Positions 49,554 to 58,492 are shown, numbered from the stretch's first letter. The stretch is 64,000 nucleotides of DNA from Actinoplanes cyaneus (GCF_016862095.1 NZ_BOMH01000063.1:25556-89555), one strand, 5' to 3'. The notes: generated by a model from the sequence alone, not told the origin. Program-made: numbers and translations.

Positions 49554-50400
49554 TCGTCACCCGCTGCCCCCAGGACAGCTCCAGCGCGTCGGACTCCAGG
49601 CCGTCGGCGAAGACGACGAGGCGTTCGCTCTCGCTGGTCAGCTCCAATTCCTGGCCGGGGGTCAGCAGCCCGCTCACCTGCCGGACCCCGGTGGCGGGGG
49701 AGGGCCACGCCTCCCGGACGAACCAGCCGAGCGCCGCGTCGGCCGGGCCCGGCAGGGCAGGGGCCGCCGTCCGGTCCCGCGCGATCGACGCGCACCAGCC
49801 GGTCGCGCCGGTGCCGGTGCCGACGATCAGACCGGACGACGACTGGCGCTCCCGGCCGCCATCGGGCGCGGTGATCACGTAACGGGCCGACTGGTGACCG
49901 GCGTGACCGATGTAGATCTCGTTGAGGCCGTGCAGCTCCTGCCCGTCGTCGAGCCGGGCGACCACCATCGTGCGCTCCAGCATCCGCGGCCGGCTCCGGA
50001 GCAGGCCACCGACCGCCGAGGCGGGGTGCCGCACCAGCACGCCCGGGTTCCTGCCCGGCTCCGGGTTGACCCCGATCACCGGCTGCCCGTCGAGGTACTT
50101 CGCGACGTTCGCGACCAGGCCGTCCTGGCCGACGGCGATCACCCAGTCCTCCGGGGCGAACAGGAAGCGGGGCAGGTCCGTACGCTCGACGTGGCCGCGA
50201 CGCCAGTCGGCCGGGACCGCCCCGCCGACCTCGGTCAGCGCCTGCCGCTGGGCCTCGTGCCGGGCGGTGACCTCGTCGAGATCGCGCCCGCGCTGCTTGA
50301 GGAAGTAAGCGGCGGCGCCCCGGGTGCCGTGCCGGGCGAGCAGCTCGTCGAGCTCGCTGCGCCGCGACACGACCACCACGCGGGGAGACAGGGTGCTCAT
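49519..50400 (-). CDS. NAD-kinase-like protein with altered GGDG motif
   Basis: 293 residues. The NAD/diacylglycerol-kinase fold is visible: DWVIAVGQDGLVANVAKYLDGQPVIGVNPEP in place of the usual GGDGTxL strand-loop, HGLNEIYIG as the N-E motif (N160, E161) and GLIVGTGTGATGW as the T-G-x-T-G-hydrophobic third motif. The key GGDG is GQDG here (91-94); the catalytic Asp is kept. A 75-residue N-terminal extension has YFLKQRGRDLDEVTARHEAQRQAL. It may phosphorylate NAD or a related nucleotide, or only bind it. Its ATG overlaps the SPFH gene stop (ATGA), and the promoter region carries NrtR-like sites, which fits an NAD-linked function. Confidence 0.78.
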   Translation of the reverse strand: MSTLSPRVVVVSRRSELDELLARHGTRGAAAYFLKQRGRDLDEVTARHEAQRQALTEVGGAVPADWRRGHVERTDLPRFLFAPEDWVIAVGQDGLVANVAKYLDGQPVIGVNPEPGRNPGVLVRHPASAVGGLLRSRPRMLERTMVVARLDDGQELHGLNEIYIGHAGHQSARYVITAPDGGRERQSSSGLIVGTGTGATGWCASIARDRTAAPALPGPADAALGWFVREAWPSPATGVRQVSGLLTPGQELELTSESERLVVFADGLESDALELSWGQRVTIRIADRRLHLV

Positions 50401-51422
50401 GAGCCGATGCGCCCGATCAGCTTGGTCAGCAGGTCCGGCGTGACGGTCAGCTCGCCGATCGCCGGGAGGTGCTGCGCCAGCTCCTTGAGCGCGAGCGACT
50501 GCAGCACCTCGGGCGGCAGGTCACGGTACGCGGCGAGCCGCGCCGCCTCGGCCTCTGCCTCGGCGAGACCGACGACCCGGGCGCCGGCCGCGCGAGCCTC
50601 GTCGCGCAGGCGCTCGGCGTCCGCCTCGGCGGCCGCGTTCAACCGGGCCCGCTCGGCCTCGCCCTGCGCGGTGACCAGCTGCGACTCGGCGTCCAGCTCG
50701 GCGCCGCGGCGGGCGTTCGCGCCGTGCTGCTCGACCAGGTGCTGCTCCTGCCGGGCCAGCTCGATCTTGCTCTGCAGCTCGTTCTCGGCGATCGAGCGCT
50801 CCTGCTGGACGGCGTGCGCCCGGCGGGCGTACGTGGCCCGGTCGGCGTCCTGCTGCACCTTCTCCCGGGTCGGGGTCTGCAGCGCGCGCTCGAGCTCCGG
50901 CTCCGGCCGCAGCGCGACGACCCGGGCGCTGACCACTGTCACGCCGGTCTCGGCCAGCCGCGGGTCGGTGGCGAGAGCGTCGGCGACCGACTGGCGGACC
51001 GGGGCGATCCCGGTGGTCAGCGCGTCGGCGAGGGGCAGCCGGGCGAGCACGTCGAGCGCGGGCTGCTGGGCCAGTTCGGCGAGCAGCGTGGCGACCTGGT
51101 CGAGCGGCTGCCCGCGCCACACGCCCTTGTACGGGTCGATCGAGAAGTCCAGCCGGGACGCGGCCGCCGCCGGGTCGCTGAACCGGTACGTCACGGTGGC
51201 CTGCACTGTCACGTCGGCGAAGTCCTCGGTGCGGGCGTGGAACAGCAGCGGCAGCTCCCGATCGTCGACCGGCACCTCGGACAGGACCGCGGTCAGCGGC
51301 CGGTACCAGAAAGCGAGGCCGGTGCCGGAGCGCTTCGCCTTGCCCTGGACGGTCCAGCTGACCCAGCTGGTCGGGGCGGAGCGGAGGTGACGCAGGTGCA
51401 GGCGGCGTTTCACGTCGGCCAT
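50397..51422 (-). CDS. SPFH/band-7 domain protein
   Basis: About 341 residues from ATG 51422, with AGGAAGGA 8 bases upstream. No N-terminal membrane helix is visible. The SPFH domain spans roughly 60-200 (LPLLFHARTEDFADVTVQATVTYRFSDP, then VADALATDPRLAETGVTVVSARVVALRPEPELERAL). A long charged coiled coil follows (REKVQQDADRATYARRAHAVQQERSIAENELQSKIELARQEQHL, then QGEAERARLNAAAEADAERLRDEARAAG), and the C-terminus (LQSLALKELAQHLPAIGELTVTPDLLTKLIG) is the usual flotillin-type tail. SPFH proteins form large oligomeric rings or cages at membranes. Translationally coupled to the NAD-kinase-like gene. Confidence 0.88.
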   Translation of the reverse strand: MADVKRRLHLRHLRSAPTSWVSWTVQGKAKRSGTGLAFWYRPLTAVLSEVPVDDRELPLLFHARTEDFADVTVQATVTYRFSDPAAAASRLDFSIDPYKGVWRGQPLDQVATLLAELAQQPALDVLARLPLADALTTGIAPVRQSVADALATDPRLAETGVTVVSARVVALRPEPELERALQTPTREKVQQDADRATYARRAHAVQQERSIAENELQSKIELARQEQHLVEQHGANARRGAELDAESQLVTAQGEAERARLNAAAEADAERLRDEARAAGARVVGLAEAEAEAARLAAYRDLPPEVLQSLALKELAQHLPAIGELTVTPDLLTKLIGRIGS

Positions 51423-51444
51423 CGGGGGGTCCTTCCTTCGTTTT

Positions 51445-51492
51445 TCGTCACCATGACGATAAAGGGTGTGGTTATTATCGTCAACATGACGA
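51445..51492. promoter_or_regulatory. twin NrtR-type operators
   Basis: Two 15-bp sites, TCGTCACCATGACGA (51445-51459) and TCGTCAACATGACGA (51478-51492), differ at one central base and each has perfect TCGTCA/TGACGA arms. Their centres are 33 bp apart, about three helix turns, so two dimers would bind the same face. Site 2 covers the Nudix start codon; both cover core elements of the minus-strand promoter. Confidence 0.8.
51456..51484 (-). promoter_or_regulatory. promoter of the SPFH/NAD-kinase-like operon
   Basis: On the minus strand TTGACG (51484-51479) and TATCGT (51461-51456) are 17 bp apart. The -35 lies in operator 2 and the -10 in operator 1. On the plus strand TATTAT (51473-51478) sits 7 bases before the Nudix ATG, which would give that gene a leaderless transcript. 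Confidence 0.65.
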
Positions 51493-52157
51493 TTAACGTG
51501 GCGGCCATCACAGTTGATCTCGTGCTGCTGACCATCCGGCAGAGCGCCCTGCACGTGCTGCTGATCCGGCGCGGCATCGAGCCGTTCGGTGGGCAGTGGG
51601 CGCTGCCCGGCGGCTTCGTCCACGACGACGAGGACCTGGGCGCGGCGGCGGCCCGTGAGCTGCGCGAGGAGACCGGGGTGGACCCGTCCGCCGGCCACCT
51701 CGAACAACTGGCCACCTACGGCACGCCCGGGCGCGATCCGCGCGGACGGGTGGTCACCGTGGCGTACTTGGCGATGGTTCCCGACCTGCCGTCACCCGTC
51801 GCGGGCAGCGACGCGGCCGGCGCCGAGTGGCGCCCCGTCGACCGGGCGGCCGGGCTCGCGTTCGACCACGACCGCATCCTGGCCGACGGCCTGGAGAGGG
51901 CACGCGCCAAACTGGAGTACACGCCGCTCGCCACGGCCTTCTGCCCGCCGGAGTTCACCGTCGCCGATCTCCGCGACGTCTACGAGACGGTCTGGCGCAC
52001 CACCCTGGACCCGCGCAACTTCCACCGCAAGGTCACGTCGGCGGACGGCTTCATCGAGCCGACCGGCCACAGCGTCACGCGCGACCGCGGCCGCCCCGCC
52101 CAGCTGTTCCGCCGCGGCCCGGCCACCCTCCTGCACCCACCCCTGCTGCGCCCCTGA
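51486..52157 (+). CDS. NrtR-type Nudix transcriptional regulator
   Basis: About 223 residues from ATG 51486 (in-frame ATG 51453 is the alternative; neither has a ribosome-binding site). The Nudix fold starts ITVDLVLLTIRQSALHVLLIRRG, then FGGQWALPGGFVHDDEDLGAAAARELREETGV, an almost complete Nudix box, and GRVVTVAYLAMVPDLP. The C-terminal winged helix (AKLEYTPLATAFCPPEFTVADLRDVYETVW, then NFHRKVTSADGFIEPTG) is the diagnostic NrtR domain. NrtR proteins repress NAD-metabolism genes and are released by ADP-ribose. Here the regulated operon encodes an SPFH protein and a NAD-kinase-like protein. Confidence 0.9.
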   Translation: MTINVAAITVDLVLLTIRQSALHVLLIRRGIEPFGGQWALPGGFVHDDEDLGAAAARELREETGVDPSAGHLEQLATYGTPGRDPRGRVVTVAYLAMVPDLPSPVAGSDAAGAEWRPVDRAAGLAFDHDRILADGLERARAKLEYTPLATAFCPPEFTVADLRDVYETVWRTTLDPRNFHRKVTSADGFIEPTGHSVTRDRGRPAQLFRRGPATLLHPPLLRP

Positions 52158-52413
52158 TCAGGCACCCGCCTCGTGCCGCGCCGACCGCCGGGCACCCAGC
52201 CGGGATCCGCGGGGTGGTCGGACATACAGGTGACGGCGAGCAGGTCGCCGGCCGTCGCGGCGGCCCGCCGTCGGGATCGCCGGCTTCCGGTCGCGATCAC
52301 CGGCCAGGTGTCGCGGGCGGCAATCGGCACGGTCGGCGCCGTGCCTATGCCCGATCGATCTCCGGGCTGGCGGCCGGCGCCTGACCGTCAGGCCCGGCGA
52401 TCTCGAGGTGGCG

Positions 52414-52956
52414 TCAGGTGACCGGGATGCCGTGGTGCTGGAGCAGGCCCATTAGGTTGTCGAGGAACGTGTCACGGCCGTCGACGATGGTGACCGGGAT
52501 GGCGATCGGCTTGTCGTGCCGCGGCACGAGCGAGTAGTGCACCAGTTTGCCCTTGTCCTCGCCGCGCGTCTGGAGGACCGGCTTGAGCTCGGTGACGTCC
52601 TGCCACCCGTACGCGCGGGCCTTGCCGTTGCGTCGATGCACGAAACCGTTGGTGAAGACGTGGAACGACTGCGCGCCGACGACGAAGACGCGGATCGAGG
52701 CGACGATCAGGAAGACGGCGGCGAAGCAGAAGAACAGTCCGACGACGTGCAGCACCTCCCAGAAGAAGCCGTCCTGGTCCTTGGCCAGATAGCTGATCAG
52801 GACGAGCAGGGCGATCGAACCGCCCGCGGCCAGCAGCATGCCGAGGCCGCGGGTCATCGGGTTCGGCAGTTTCCGGCTGTCGACGAGATGGCCGAGGCCG
52901 CGGGACAGGGCGAGGTTGGTGACGTCTTCCGGCGGCTGCTCGGCGATCGGTTGCAT
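52414..52956 (-). CDS. membrane protein with PH-like cytosolic part, unknown
   Basis: About 180 residues from ATG 52956, with AGGAG 9 bases upstream. A soluble N-terminus (NLALSRGLGHLVDSRKLPNPMTRG) is followed by two membrane helices (LGMLLAAGGSIALLVLISYLA and VVGLFFCFAAVFLIVASIRVFVV) and then a strand-rich domain (SFHVFTNGFVHRRNGKARAYGWQDVTELKPVLQTR) ending IPVTIVDGRDTFLDNLMGLLQHHG. The last part resembles PH-like domains of bacterial membrane proteins by its strand pattern. Diverges from the GMC oxidoreductase. The 256 bp after its stop hold no gene I can support. Confidence 0.68.
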   Translation of the reverse strand: MQPIAEQPPEDVTNLALSRGLGHLVDSRKLPNPMTRGLGMLLAAGGSIALLVLISYLAKDQDGFFWEVLHVVGLFFCFAAVFLIVASIRVFVVGAQSFHVFTNGFVHRRNGKARAYGWQDVTELKPVLQTRGEDKGKLVHYSLVPRHDKPIAIPVTIVDGRDTFLDNLMGLLQHHGIPVT

Positions 52957-53084
52957 CGACGGTTCTCCTTTGTCGGCGAAGTGCTCCATCCGTGTGTACC
53001 GCCGTGACGCTCAGCGGGTTCACAGCGCACTCATCGTCGTACATTGATGCGAAGCCCTTCTCCGACGAAGCAGGAGGACCTTCC

Positions 53085-55010
53085 ATGACCCCTGAACAGA
53101 CCCAGGTGCTGCGGCTTCTCTGCGACACCGTGGTTCCCTCGATGGACCATCCCGACGACGCCGACGGCTTCTGGTCGCGCCGCGCCACTGACGTCGGCGC
53201 CGACCTGGGCGTGCTCGCCACCATCGCGGCCATGCCCGCCGGCCAGCAGGAAGCCCTCGGTGGCCTGCTCGACGCGCTCGGCGCGCAGGGTTTCGCGACC
53301 GCGTCGCAACAGCAGCGGGAACAGATCCTGGCCGCGCTGGGGCCCGTCGCCGCCCCGCTGACCAGCTTGATTCTCCTTCTGACGTACGGCATGCCGGACG
53401 TCACCGGGCGCAATCCGAACTGGAGCCGGCTGGGCTATCCGGGCCCGGCCGCCCGTCCGCCGCTGCCCGGGAAACGGCCGATCACACCGCTGCGCCCGAA
53501 CGGGGACACCGAACTGGACGCCGACGTCGTCGTGATCGGCTCCGGGGCCGGTGGCGGCCTGATCGCGGGGCGGCTCGCGGCGACGGGCGCGCGCGTCGTC
53601 GTCCTGGAAGCGGGTCGCTATCGCAGTGAAGCGGACTTCCGTCACCTGGAGCTCGCCGCCTACCAGCAGTCCTACCGGCGCGGTGGGCCGACGCCGACGG
53701 CGGACCAGAACATCACGCTGATGGCGGGCGCCGGCCTCGGCGGCGGCACCGTGATCAACTGGACGAACTGCCTCCGTACCACCGACCGGGTCCGCGGTCA
53801 GTGGGCCGAGCACGGGCTGACCGACGTGGCGACCGTGGCGTTCGACAAGCACCTCGACGCCGTGTGGCGCGAGCTGTCCGTGACCGATCAGTGCTCGGAG
53901 TTCAACCGCGCGCACGAGGCGATGCGGCGCGGTGCGCGGGCGCTCGGGTGGTCGTTCGCCACGGCGTACCGGAATTGGGACGAGAAACGGCATGATCCCC
54001 TGGTCGCCGGGGGTCTGGGCTTCGGCGACTGGTCCGGGGCGAAACAGTCGACGCTCAAGGTCTACCTGGAGCCGGCCGTCACCCAGCACGACGCCCAGGT
54101 GATCGACGGATGCCGGGTGGAGCGGATTCTGACCGCGAACGGTCGCGCTGCCGGGGTGGTCGGCCGGTGGTCCCGCGAGGACGGCACGGCCTCGGCGACG
54201 GTGACGGTGCGTGCGCCGATCGTGGTGGTGGCCGCGGGCGCGCTGGAGACGCCGGGAGTGCTGCTGCGCTCGGGCATCGGTGGGCCGGCGGTGGGGGAGT
54301 ACCTTCGGCTGCACCCGTGCACGGTCACCCTCGGTGACTACGAGACGGACATGAAAGGCTGGTGGGGGCCGCCGCAGGCCGCACTCGTCGACGAGTTCGC
54401 CGCGGACGACGACGGTTACGGCTTCCTGATGGAGAGCGTGCAATACACGACCGGGCTCGGCGCGTCCTCGATGCCGTTCACCACGGGCGCCGAGCACAAA
54501 CAGGCGATGGCCGACTACCGCCGTTACGCGTCCTTCATCGGACTGGTCCGCGACCACGGCCACGGGCGCGTCACCGTCGACGACTCCGGTGAGACGGCCG
54601 CCTGGTATTCCCTCGAGGACGAGACTGACGTACGCAGCAGCCGGCGCGCCGTCGAAGCCCAGATCCGCCTGCACCACGCGGCCGGCGCGCGCGGCATCCG
54701 CATGCTCGGCCACGGCGTGCCGGCGTGGTCGGCCGGTGAGGACCTGGAGGCGTTCATCGGCCGGGCGTCGGAGGTTCCGCTGCGGGCTGGTGGGGCAGTG
54801 CTCTTCTCGGCGCACCAGATGGGCAGTTGCCGAATGGGCGCCGACCCGGCCACCAGCGTGGCCGACACGCGCGGGGAGCTGCACGACACACCCGGCGTGT
54901 GGATCGGGGACGGGTCGGCGTTCCCGACGTCGTCGGGCACCAACCCGATGATCACGATCATGGCGCTGGCCTCGCGTACGGCCGAGCACATCTCCCAGAC
55001 AGCGATCTGA
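53085..55010 (+). CDS. GMC-family FAD oxidoreductase (long-chain alcohol oxidase-like)
   Basis: About 641 residues from ATG 53085, with AGGAGG 7 bases upstream. The first 150 residues (TQVLRLLCDTVVPS, LSRLGYPGP-like) resemble the gluconate-dehydrogenase-subunit-3-like segment found before long-chain alcohol oxidases. The FAD site is VVVIGSGAGGGLIAGRLAATGARVVVLEAG near 148, with GAGLGGGTVINWTN as the GMC signature, VVAAGALETPGVLLRSGIGG later and HQMGSCRMG plus SSGTNPMITIMALASRTAEHI at the C-terminus. The active-site His is in HQMGSCRMG or near SFPTSSGTNP. Probably oxidises lipophilic alcohols. Stands alone. Confidence 0.88.
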   Translation: MTPEQTQVLRLLCDTVVPSMDHPDDADGFWSRRATDVGADLGVLATIAAMPAGQQEALGGLLDALGAQGFATASQQQREQILAALGPVAAPLTSLILLLTYGMPDVTGRNPNWSRLGYPGPAARPPLPGKRPITPLRPNGDTELDADVVVIGSGAGGGLIAGRLAATGARVVVLEAGRYRSEADFRHLELAAYQQSYRRGGPTPTADQNITLMAGAGLGGGTVINWTNCLRTTDRVRGQWAEHGLTDVATVAFDKHLDAVWRELSVTDQCSEFNRAHEAMRRGARALGWSFATAYRNWDEKRHDPLVAGGLGFGDWSGAKQSTLKVYLEPAVTQHDAQVIDGCRVERILTANGRAAGVVGRWSREDGTASATVTVRAPIVVVAAGALETPGVLLRSGIGGPAVGEYLRLHPCTVTLGDYETDMKGWWGPPQAALVDEFAADDDGYGFLMESVQYTTGLGASSMPFTTGAEHKQAMADYRRYASFIGLVRDHGHGRVTVDDSGETAAWYSLEDETDVRSSRRAVEAQIRLHHAAGARGIRMLGHGVPAWSAGEDLEAFIGRASEVPLRAGGAVLFSAHQMGSCRMGADPATSVADTRGELHDTPGVWIGDGSAFPTSSGTNPMITIMALASRTAEHISQTAI

Positions 55011-55265
55011 TCTCGGACGCCGTCCTTTGACGCACCTCTCCCGGCCGGCGTGAAACCGGACGGTCGGCGTGGACCGGCTGGCCGTGAAGGGTGTGTCAGG
55101 CAGCAGGAAGCACCTCGCACGACCAGCCGAGGCAGCCGGGTCGGAGCTCCGCGACACCCCTGAGGCCCGGGGGAGGGGACTGACAAAACAGCAAACAAGC
55201 CCCCGGCTGATCCGAAGGGTGCGACCGTCAGCCCGATATCGGCCGGTCGGCAGCGGGTGGTTCCC

Positions 55266-57197
55266 ATGGCACCTTTCATCAACTCGACATCGACGTCCTC
55301 GGAGCAGGGTGGGGTCGTCGCGGCGCGCCCCGCGGTCGACGCACGTGGAGCGTTGCGGCGGATGCTGACGTTCGGCGTGGCCCTGCTGGCGCTGCTCGGG
55401 TTCGCGCGGTCGGGGCAGGCGGCGGTGACCGTCTGGGTGGTGTTCGCGATCTTCGTCGCCGTGTCGGCGGTCTGGGTACGCGGTCAGTACGCGGACAGCC
55501 TCGACGGCAGGCAGTGGGTCATTCCGTACCGCGTCGGGGCCGTGCTGGTCGCCGTGGCGATCGCCCTGATCGTGCTGTCGTTCACCTGGGACACCGAGCG
55601 GCTGGACCGCGGACTGCCCCGCATCGGGGGCGCGGTCCTGATCTACCTGGTGGCCGGATCGGCTGTCACCCAGGCGCGGCAGACCTGCTCGATCGGGATT
55701 CTCGGCCGGAGGATCTCGATCCGGCACTGGGGGATCTGGCTGACGCTCGCGGGCCTGGTGGTGGCGGCGGCCGGCGCGACGCTGCTCGTCGGGATGCACT
55801 GGATCGTCGGCGCGGTGCTGCTCGCGGCCGGGGCGGCCGGGCTGATCCCGCTGGGCATGGGCATCGGATCCGAGCCGGTGATCCGATGGCTGTGCGGCAA
55901 GGAGAAGGCCGCGCCGTGGTTGTGGGGCCTGGGCGCCGGCGGGGCGGTGCTGTACGCGGCGACGGCCTGGATCGCCGTGGTGGTGTCGAGGTCGAGCTGG
56001 CTGATCCCGGTCCTGATCGTGCTCGCCCTGTTCATGATCGCGATGGTGTCCACCACCCACGCCGACATCGTCGCCGTGACGGCGGGCGTGGCCCTGATGG
56101 GTGTCATGCCCGCCGAACTGCCGGCCAAGGATCTGCCGTCGCCAGGAGTGAACGCCGGTAATGTGCTGGTCGCGATCGGGGACTCGTACATGTCCGGGGA
56201 GGGCGCTTCGGTCTTCTACGAGGAACCGGCCGAAGAGCGGAGGCGGTGCAACCGCGCGCCGAGCGCCTGGGCGGTGCTGATCGCGAAGAACGAGACCACC
56301 TTCGACGGCTTGAAGTTCCTGGCGTGCGCCGGCGCCAAGCAGGCGGACGTGGTCCAGGAGCAACTGGACAAGGAATACGCCAAGGACCCGGAGTACGGGC
56401 ATTACCGGCCCGGGATGGTCGTGCTGAGCCTGGGCGGCAACGACGTGGGCTTCTCGACGATTGCCCAGACCTGCCTGGCCCCGCGGGACTGCACCGCGAT
56501 CGAAAACCTCTGGCACGGGATGATCCAGCGACTGCCGGAGGAACTCCGTAGGGCCTACCGGGCGGTCGATGAGAGATTTCCCGGCGTACCGGTCGTGGTC
56601 GTGCCGTATCCGCAGCCCATCACCGCCAACGGGCACTGTGACCAGGTCGCGTTCTCGGAGACGGAACGGGAGTTCATCCGGCGGTTCACCACCGAGCTGA
56701 ACCAGAAGATCAGCGACACGGCCGCCGAGTTCGGATTCCACTATCTGCGCGAGATGGAGGGCGCACTGGTCAAGGACCACCTGCAACTGTGCGACCCGGG
56801 CAACGGCGGGCGACCCGGGATCAACTTCATCGGCCTGCGGTCGGTGCACGGGCTTGCCGAGGAGCGGTTCAACCCGACGAACTGGACGCACACCAGCCTG
56901 CACCCGAACGAGCGCGGGCACCTCGCGATGCGGCGGATCTTCCGTGACTGGCTGGCAGCGAACCCGAAGACGCCGTCCCGGCTGGCGCTGGAACAGCCGG
57001 CCGTGACCACCGAGCAGGCGCCGTGCGACCTCCAGGCGTGCAAGCGTCAGGCGCGCAGATGGGCGGTCGAACAGGTGGGACACCGGTTCGTGGACGGCGG
57101 GCTGTTGCTGTGGCTCGCCGGGGCGGCCGGTGGGGCGTGGCTGGTCGCGGTGGCGTTCTTCGCGTATCGGCGACGGGTGTACGCGGCCTGCGGCTAA
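55266..57197 (+). CDS. membrane-anchored SGNH/GDSL hydrolase
   Basis: About 643 residues from ATG 55266 (GTG 55257 alternative). Eight or so hydrophobic helices in residues 30-285 form an integral domain, an unusual addition to an SGNH hydrolase. Then come the SGNH blocks: VAIGDSYMSGEG with S307, block III VLSLGGNDVGFS and the Asp/His block SLHPNERGHLAM near 570. Cys residues (RCNRAP, FLACAGA, CLAPRDC) suggest disulphides, so the catalytic part is extracytoplasmic. A final helix (GGLLLWLAGAAGGAWLVAVAFFAYRR) re-anchors the chain. Likely an envelope lipase, esterase or acyl-hydrolase. A 255-bp gap without a gene precedes it; the 98-bp gap after it leads to a secreted nuclease. Confidence 0.85.
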   Translation: MAPFINSTSTSSEQGGVVAARPAVDARGALRRMLTFGVALLALLGFARSGQAAVTVWVVFAIFVAVSAVWVRGQYADSLDGRQWVIPYRVGAVLVAVAIALIVLSFTWDTERLDRGLPRIGGAVLIYLVAGSAVTQARQTCSIGILGRRISIRHWGIWLTLAGLVVAAAGATLLVGMHWIVGAVLLAAGAAGLIPLGMGIGSEPVIRWLCGKEKAAPWLWGLGAGGAVLYAATAWIAVVVSRSSWLIPVLIVLALFMIAMVSTTHADIVAVTAGVALMGVMPAELPAKDLPSPGVNAGNVLVAIGDSYMSGEGASVFYEEPAEERRRCNRAPSAWAVLIAKNETTFDGLKFLACAGAKQADVVQEQLDKEYAKDPEYGHYRPGMVVLSLGGNDVGFSTIAQTCLAPRDCTAIENLWHGMIQRLPEELRRAYRAVDERFPGVPVVVVPYPQPITANGHCDQVAFSETEREFIRRFTTELNQKISDTAAEFGFHYLREMEGALVKDHLQLCDPGNGGRPGINFIGLRSVHGLAEERFNPTNWTHTSLHPNERGHLAMRRIFRDWLAANPKTPSRLALEQPAVTTEQAPCDLQACKRQARRWAVEQVGHRFVDGGLLLWLAGAAGGAWLVAVAFFAYRRRVYAACG

Positions 57198-57295
57198 ACC
57201 GCCCGTTCGAGGGACAGCGGCGACGTTCCGGGACGCCTGGTGAGCTCCGGCTCCTAGCGTCTGAGCTGCTGATAACTCGAAGATGGGGGAACCAG

Positions 57296-58066
57296 GTGAG
57301 GGTACTCGCGACAACTGTCCTGGTGGGGCTGTTCGCTTCGACCGTCCCGCAAGCACCGGCGGCCGCCGCGCCGCCCGTGAACTACTACGCGGCGGCGCAG
57401 GGCAAGCACGGGGCAGCGCTCAAGGACGCGCTGCACGACATCATCTCGACCAATGTGACGGTCTTCAAGTATCCGAAGGTCTGGGACATCCTCAAGGACA
57501 CCGACCGCGATCCGGCCAAACCCGGGAACGTCATCTGCATCTATTCCAGGAAGAGCATTCCCTGGAGCCAGCACGGCCCAGACGACACGGATTGGAATCG
57601 TGAGCACGTCTGGGCCAAGTCCCACGGCAACTTCGGCATCGACCCGGGGGCCGGGACCGATGTGCATCACCTGCGCCCGTCGAAGGTGCCGATCAACCGG
57701 GAGCGCAGCAACCTCGACTTCGACGAGAGCGACGGGCCCGCGAAGACCGAGCCGAGAAGCGGAATCGACCGGGACTCCTGGGAACCGCGGGAGGAAGTGA
57801 AGGGTGACATCGCCCGGATGATCTTCTACATGGCGGTGCGCTACGAGGGCGGCGACGGCGGACCGGACCTGGAACCCGACAACAGGACGATCATCCGGAG
57901 CACGGAGCCACGCCACGGGCGGATCTCGACGTTGCTGACGTGGAACGACGCGGACCCGCCGGACGCGTCCGAGATGCGGCGGAACGACGCGATCTTCGAG
58001 CACTGGCAGCACAACCGGAACCCGTTCATCGATCATCCGGAATGGGTCGACGACATCTACGGCTGA
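57296..58066 (+). CDS. secreted endonuclease I-family nuclease
   Basis: About 256 residues from GTG 57296, with GGGGGA 6 bases upstream. A signal peptide (VRVLATTVLVGLFASTVPQAPAAAA) is visible. YYAAAQGKHGAALKDALHDII is the typical start of EndA/NucM-like endonuclease I proteins, and DWNREHVWAKSHGNFG with GTDVHHLRPSKVPINRERSNLDF supplies the catalytic His/Asn and metal site (N-R-E-H-x-W and D-x-H-H-L-R-P). The product would digest extracellular DNA for nutrients or competition. Length fits the family. Confidence 0.9.
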   Translation: MRVLATTVLVGLFASTVPQAPAAAAPPVNYYAAAQGKHGAALKDALHDIISTNVTVFKYPKVWDILKDTDRDPAKPGNVICIYSRKSIPWSQHGPDDTDWNREHVWAKSHGNFGIDPGAGTDVHHLRPSKVPINRERSNLDFDESDGPAKTEPRSGIDRDSWEPREEVKGDIARMIFYMAVRYEGGDGGPDLEPDNRTIIRSTEPRHGRISTLLTWNDADPPDASEMRRNDAIFEHWQHNRNPFIDHPEWVDDIYG

Positions 58067-58153
58067 TCGCGCGGGCGGCGTCTCCGGCGCCGCCCGTCCA
58101 CTGGGGGCGATAGGATTCGGTTCTGGTTGCTCCGAGGGCGCGAGGAGTCCGCT

Positions 58154-58492
58154 GTGGCCGAAGCTGATGTTCAGAATTCGTTGGCGCAGGTCAGCAAGGC
58201 GGCTGAGCTGTACGGGGTGACCGATCAGGATGTCGAGGAGTGGCGCGCGCACATCGACGATCGGCCGGCCTGGGCGCAGCGCGCGCACGTTTCCGGCATG
58301 CTGGCGCAGCGCCTGGTGATGACGGCCCTGGAGCATCGGCAGGAGTGCGAGCGGGAGCCCTGCCGTACCTGTGCCGGGTTGCGCGAGATGCTGGTGATCG
58401 CGCTCGCCGGGGTGCGCACGGTGGTCGACGACCGGCTCAACGAGCTCTACCGCCGCCCCGCCCGCTGGCCGTGGCGCCGCCGCAGCCTCTGA
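58154..58492 (+). CDS. small hypothetical protein with Cys pair
   Basis: About 112 residues from GTG 58154, chosen because GAGGAG lies 6 bases upstream. It is mostly helical: AQVSKAAELYGVTDQDVEEWRAHIDDRPAWAQRAHVSGMLAQRLVMTALEHR, then QECEREPCRTCAGLREMLVIALAGVRTVVDDRLNELYRR. The CEREPCRTCAGL segment with three Cys could bind a metal. Short basic tail. Not recognised; cytosolic. Confidence 0.6.
   Translation: MAEADVQNSLAQVSKAAELYGVTDQDVEEWRAHIDDRPAWAQRAHVSGMLAQRLVMTALEHRQECEREPCRTCAGLREMLVIALAGVRTVVDDRLNELYRRPARWPWRRRSL

Noticed and set aside
53031..57356. Very long minus-strand open frame (more than 1,400 codons) opposite the GMC and SGNH genes
   Set aside because: It is Arg/Pro/Gly-rich, lacks any family motif and mirrors the codon pattern of the well-supported plus-strand genes; such antisense frames are routine at this GC content.
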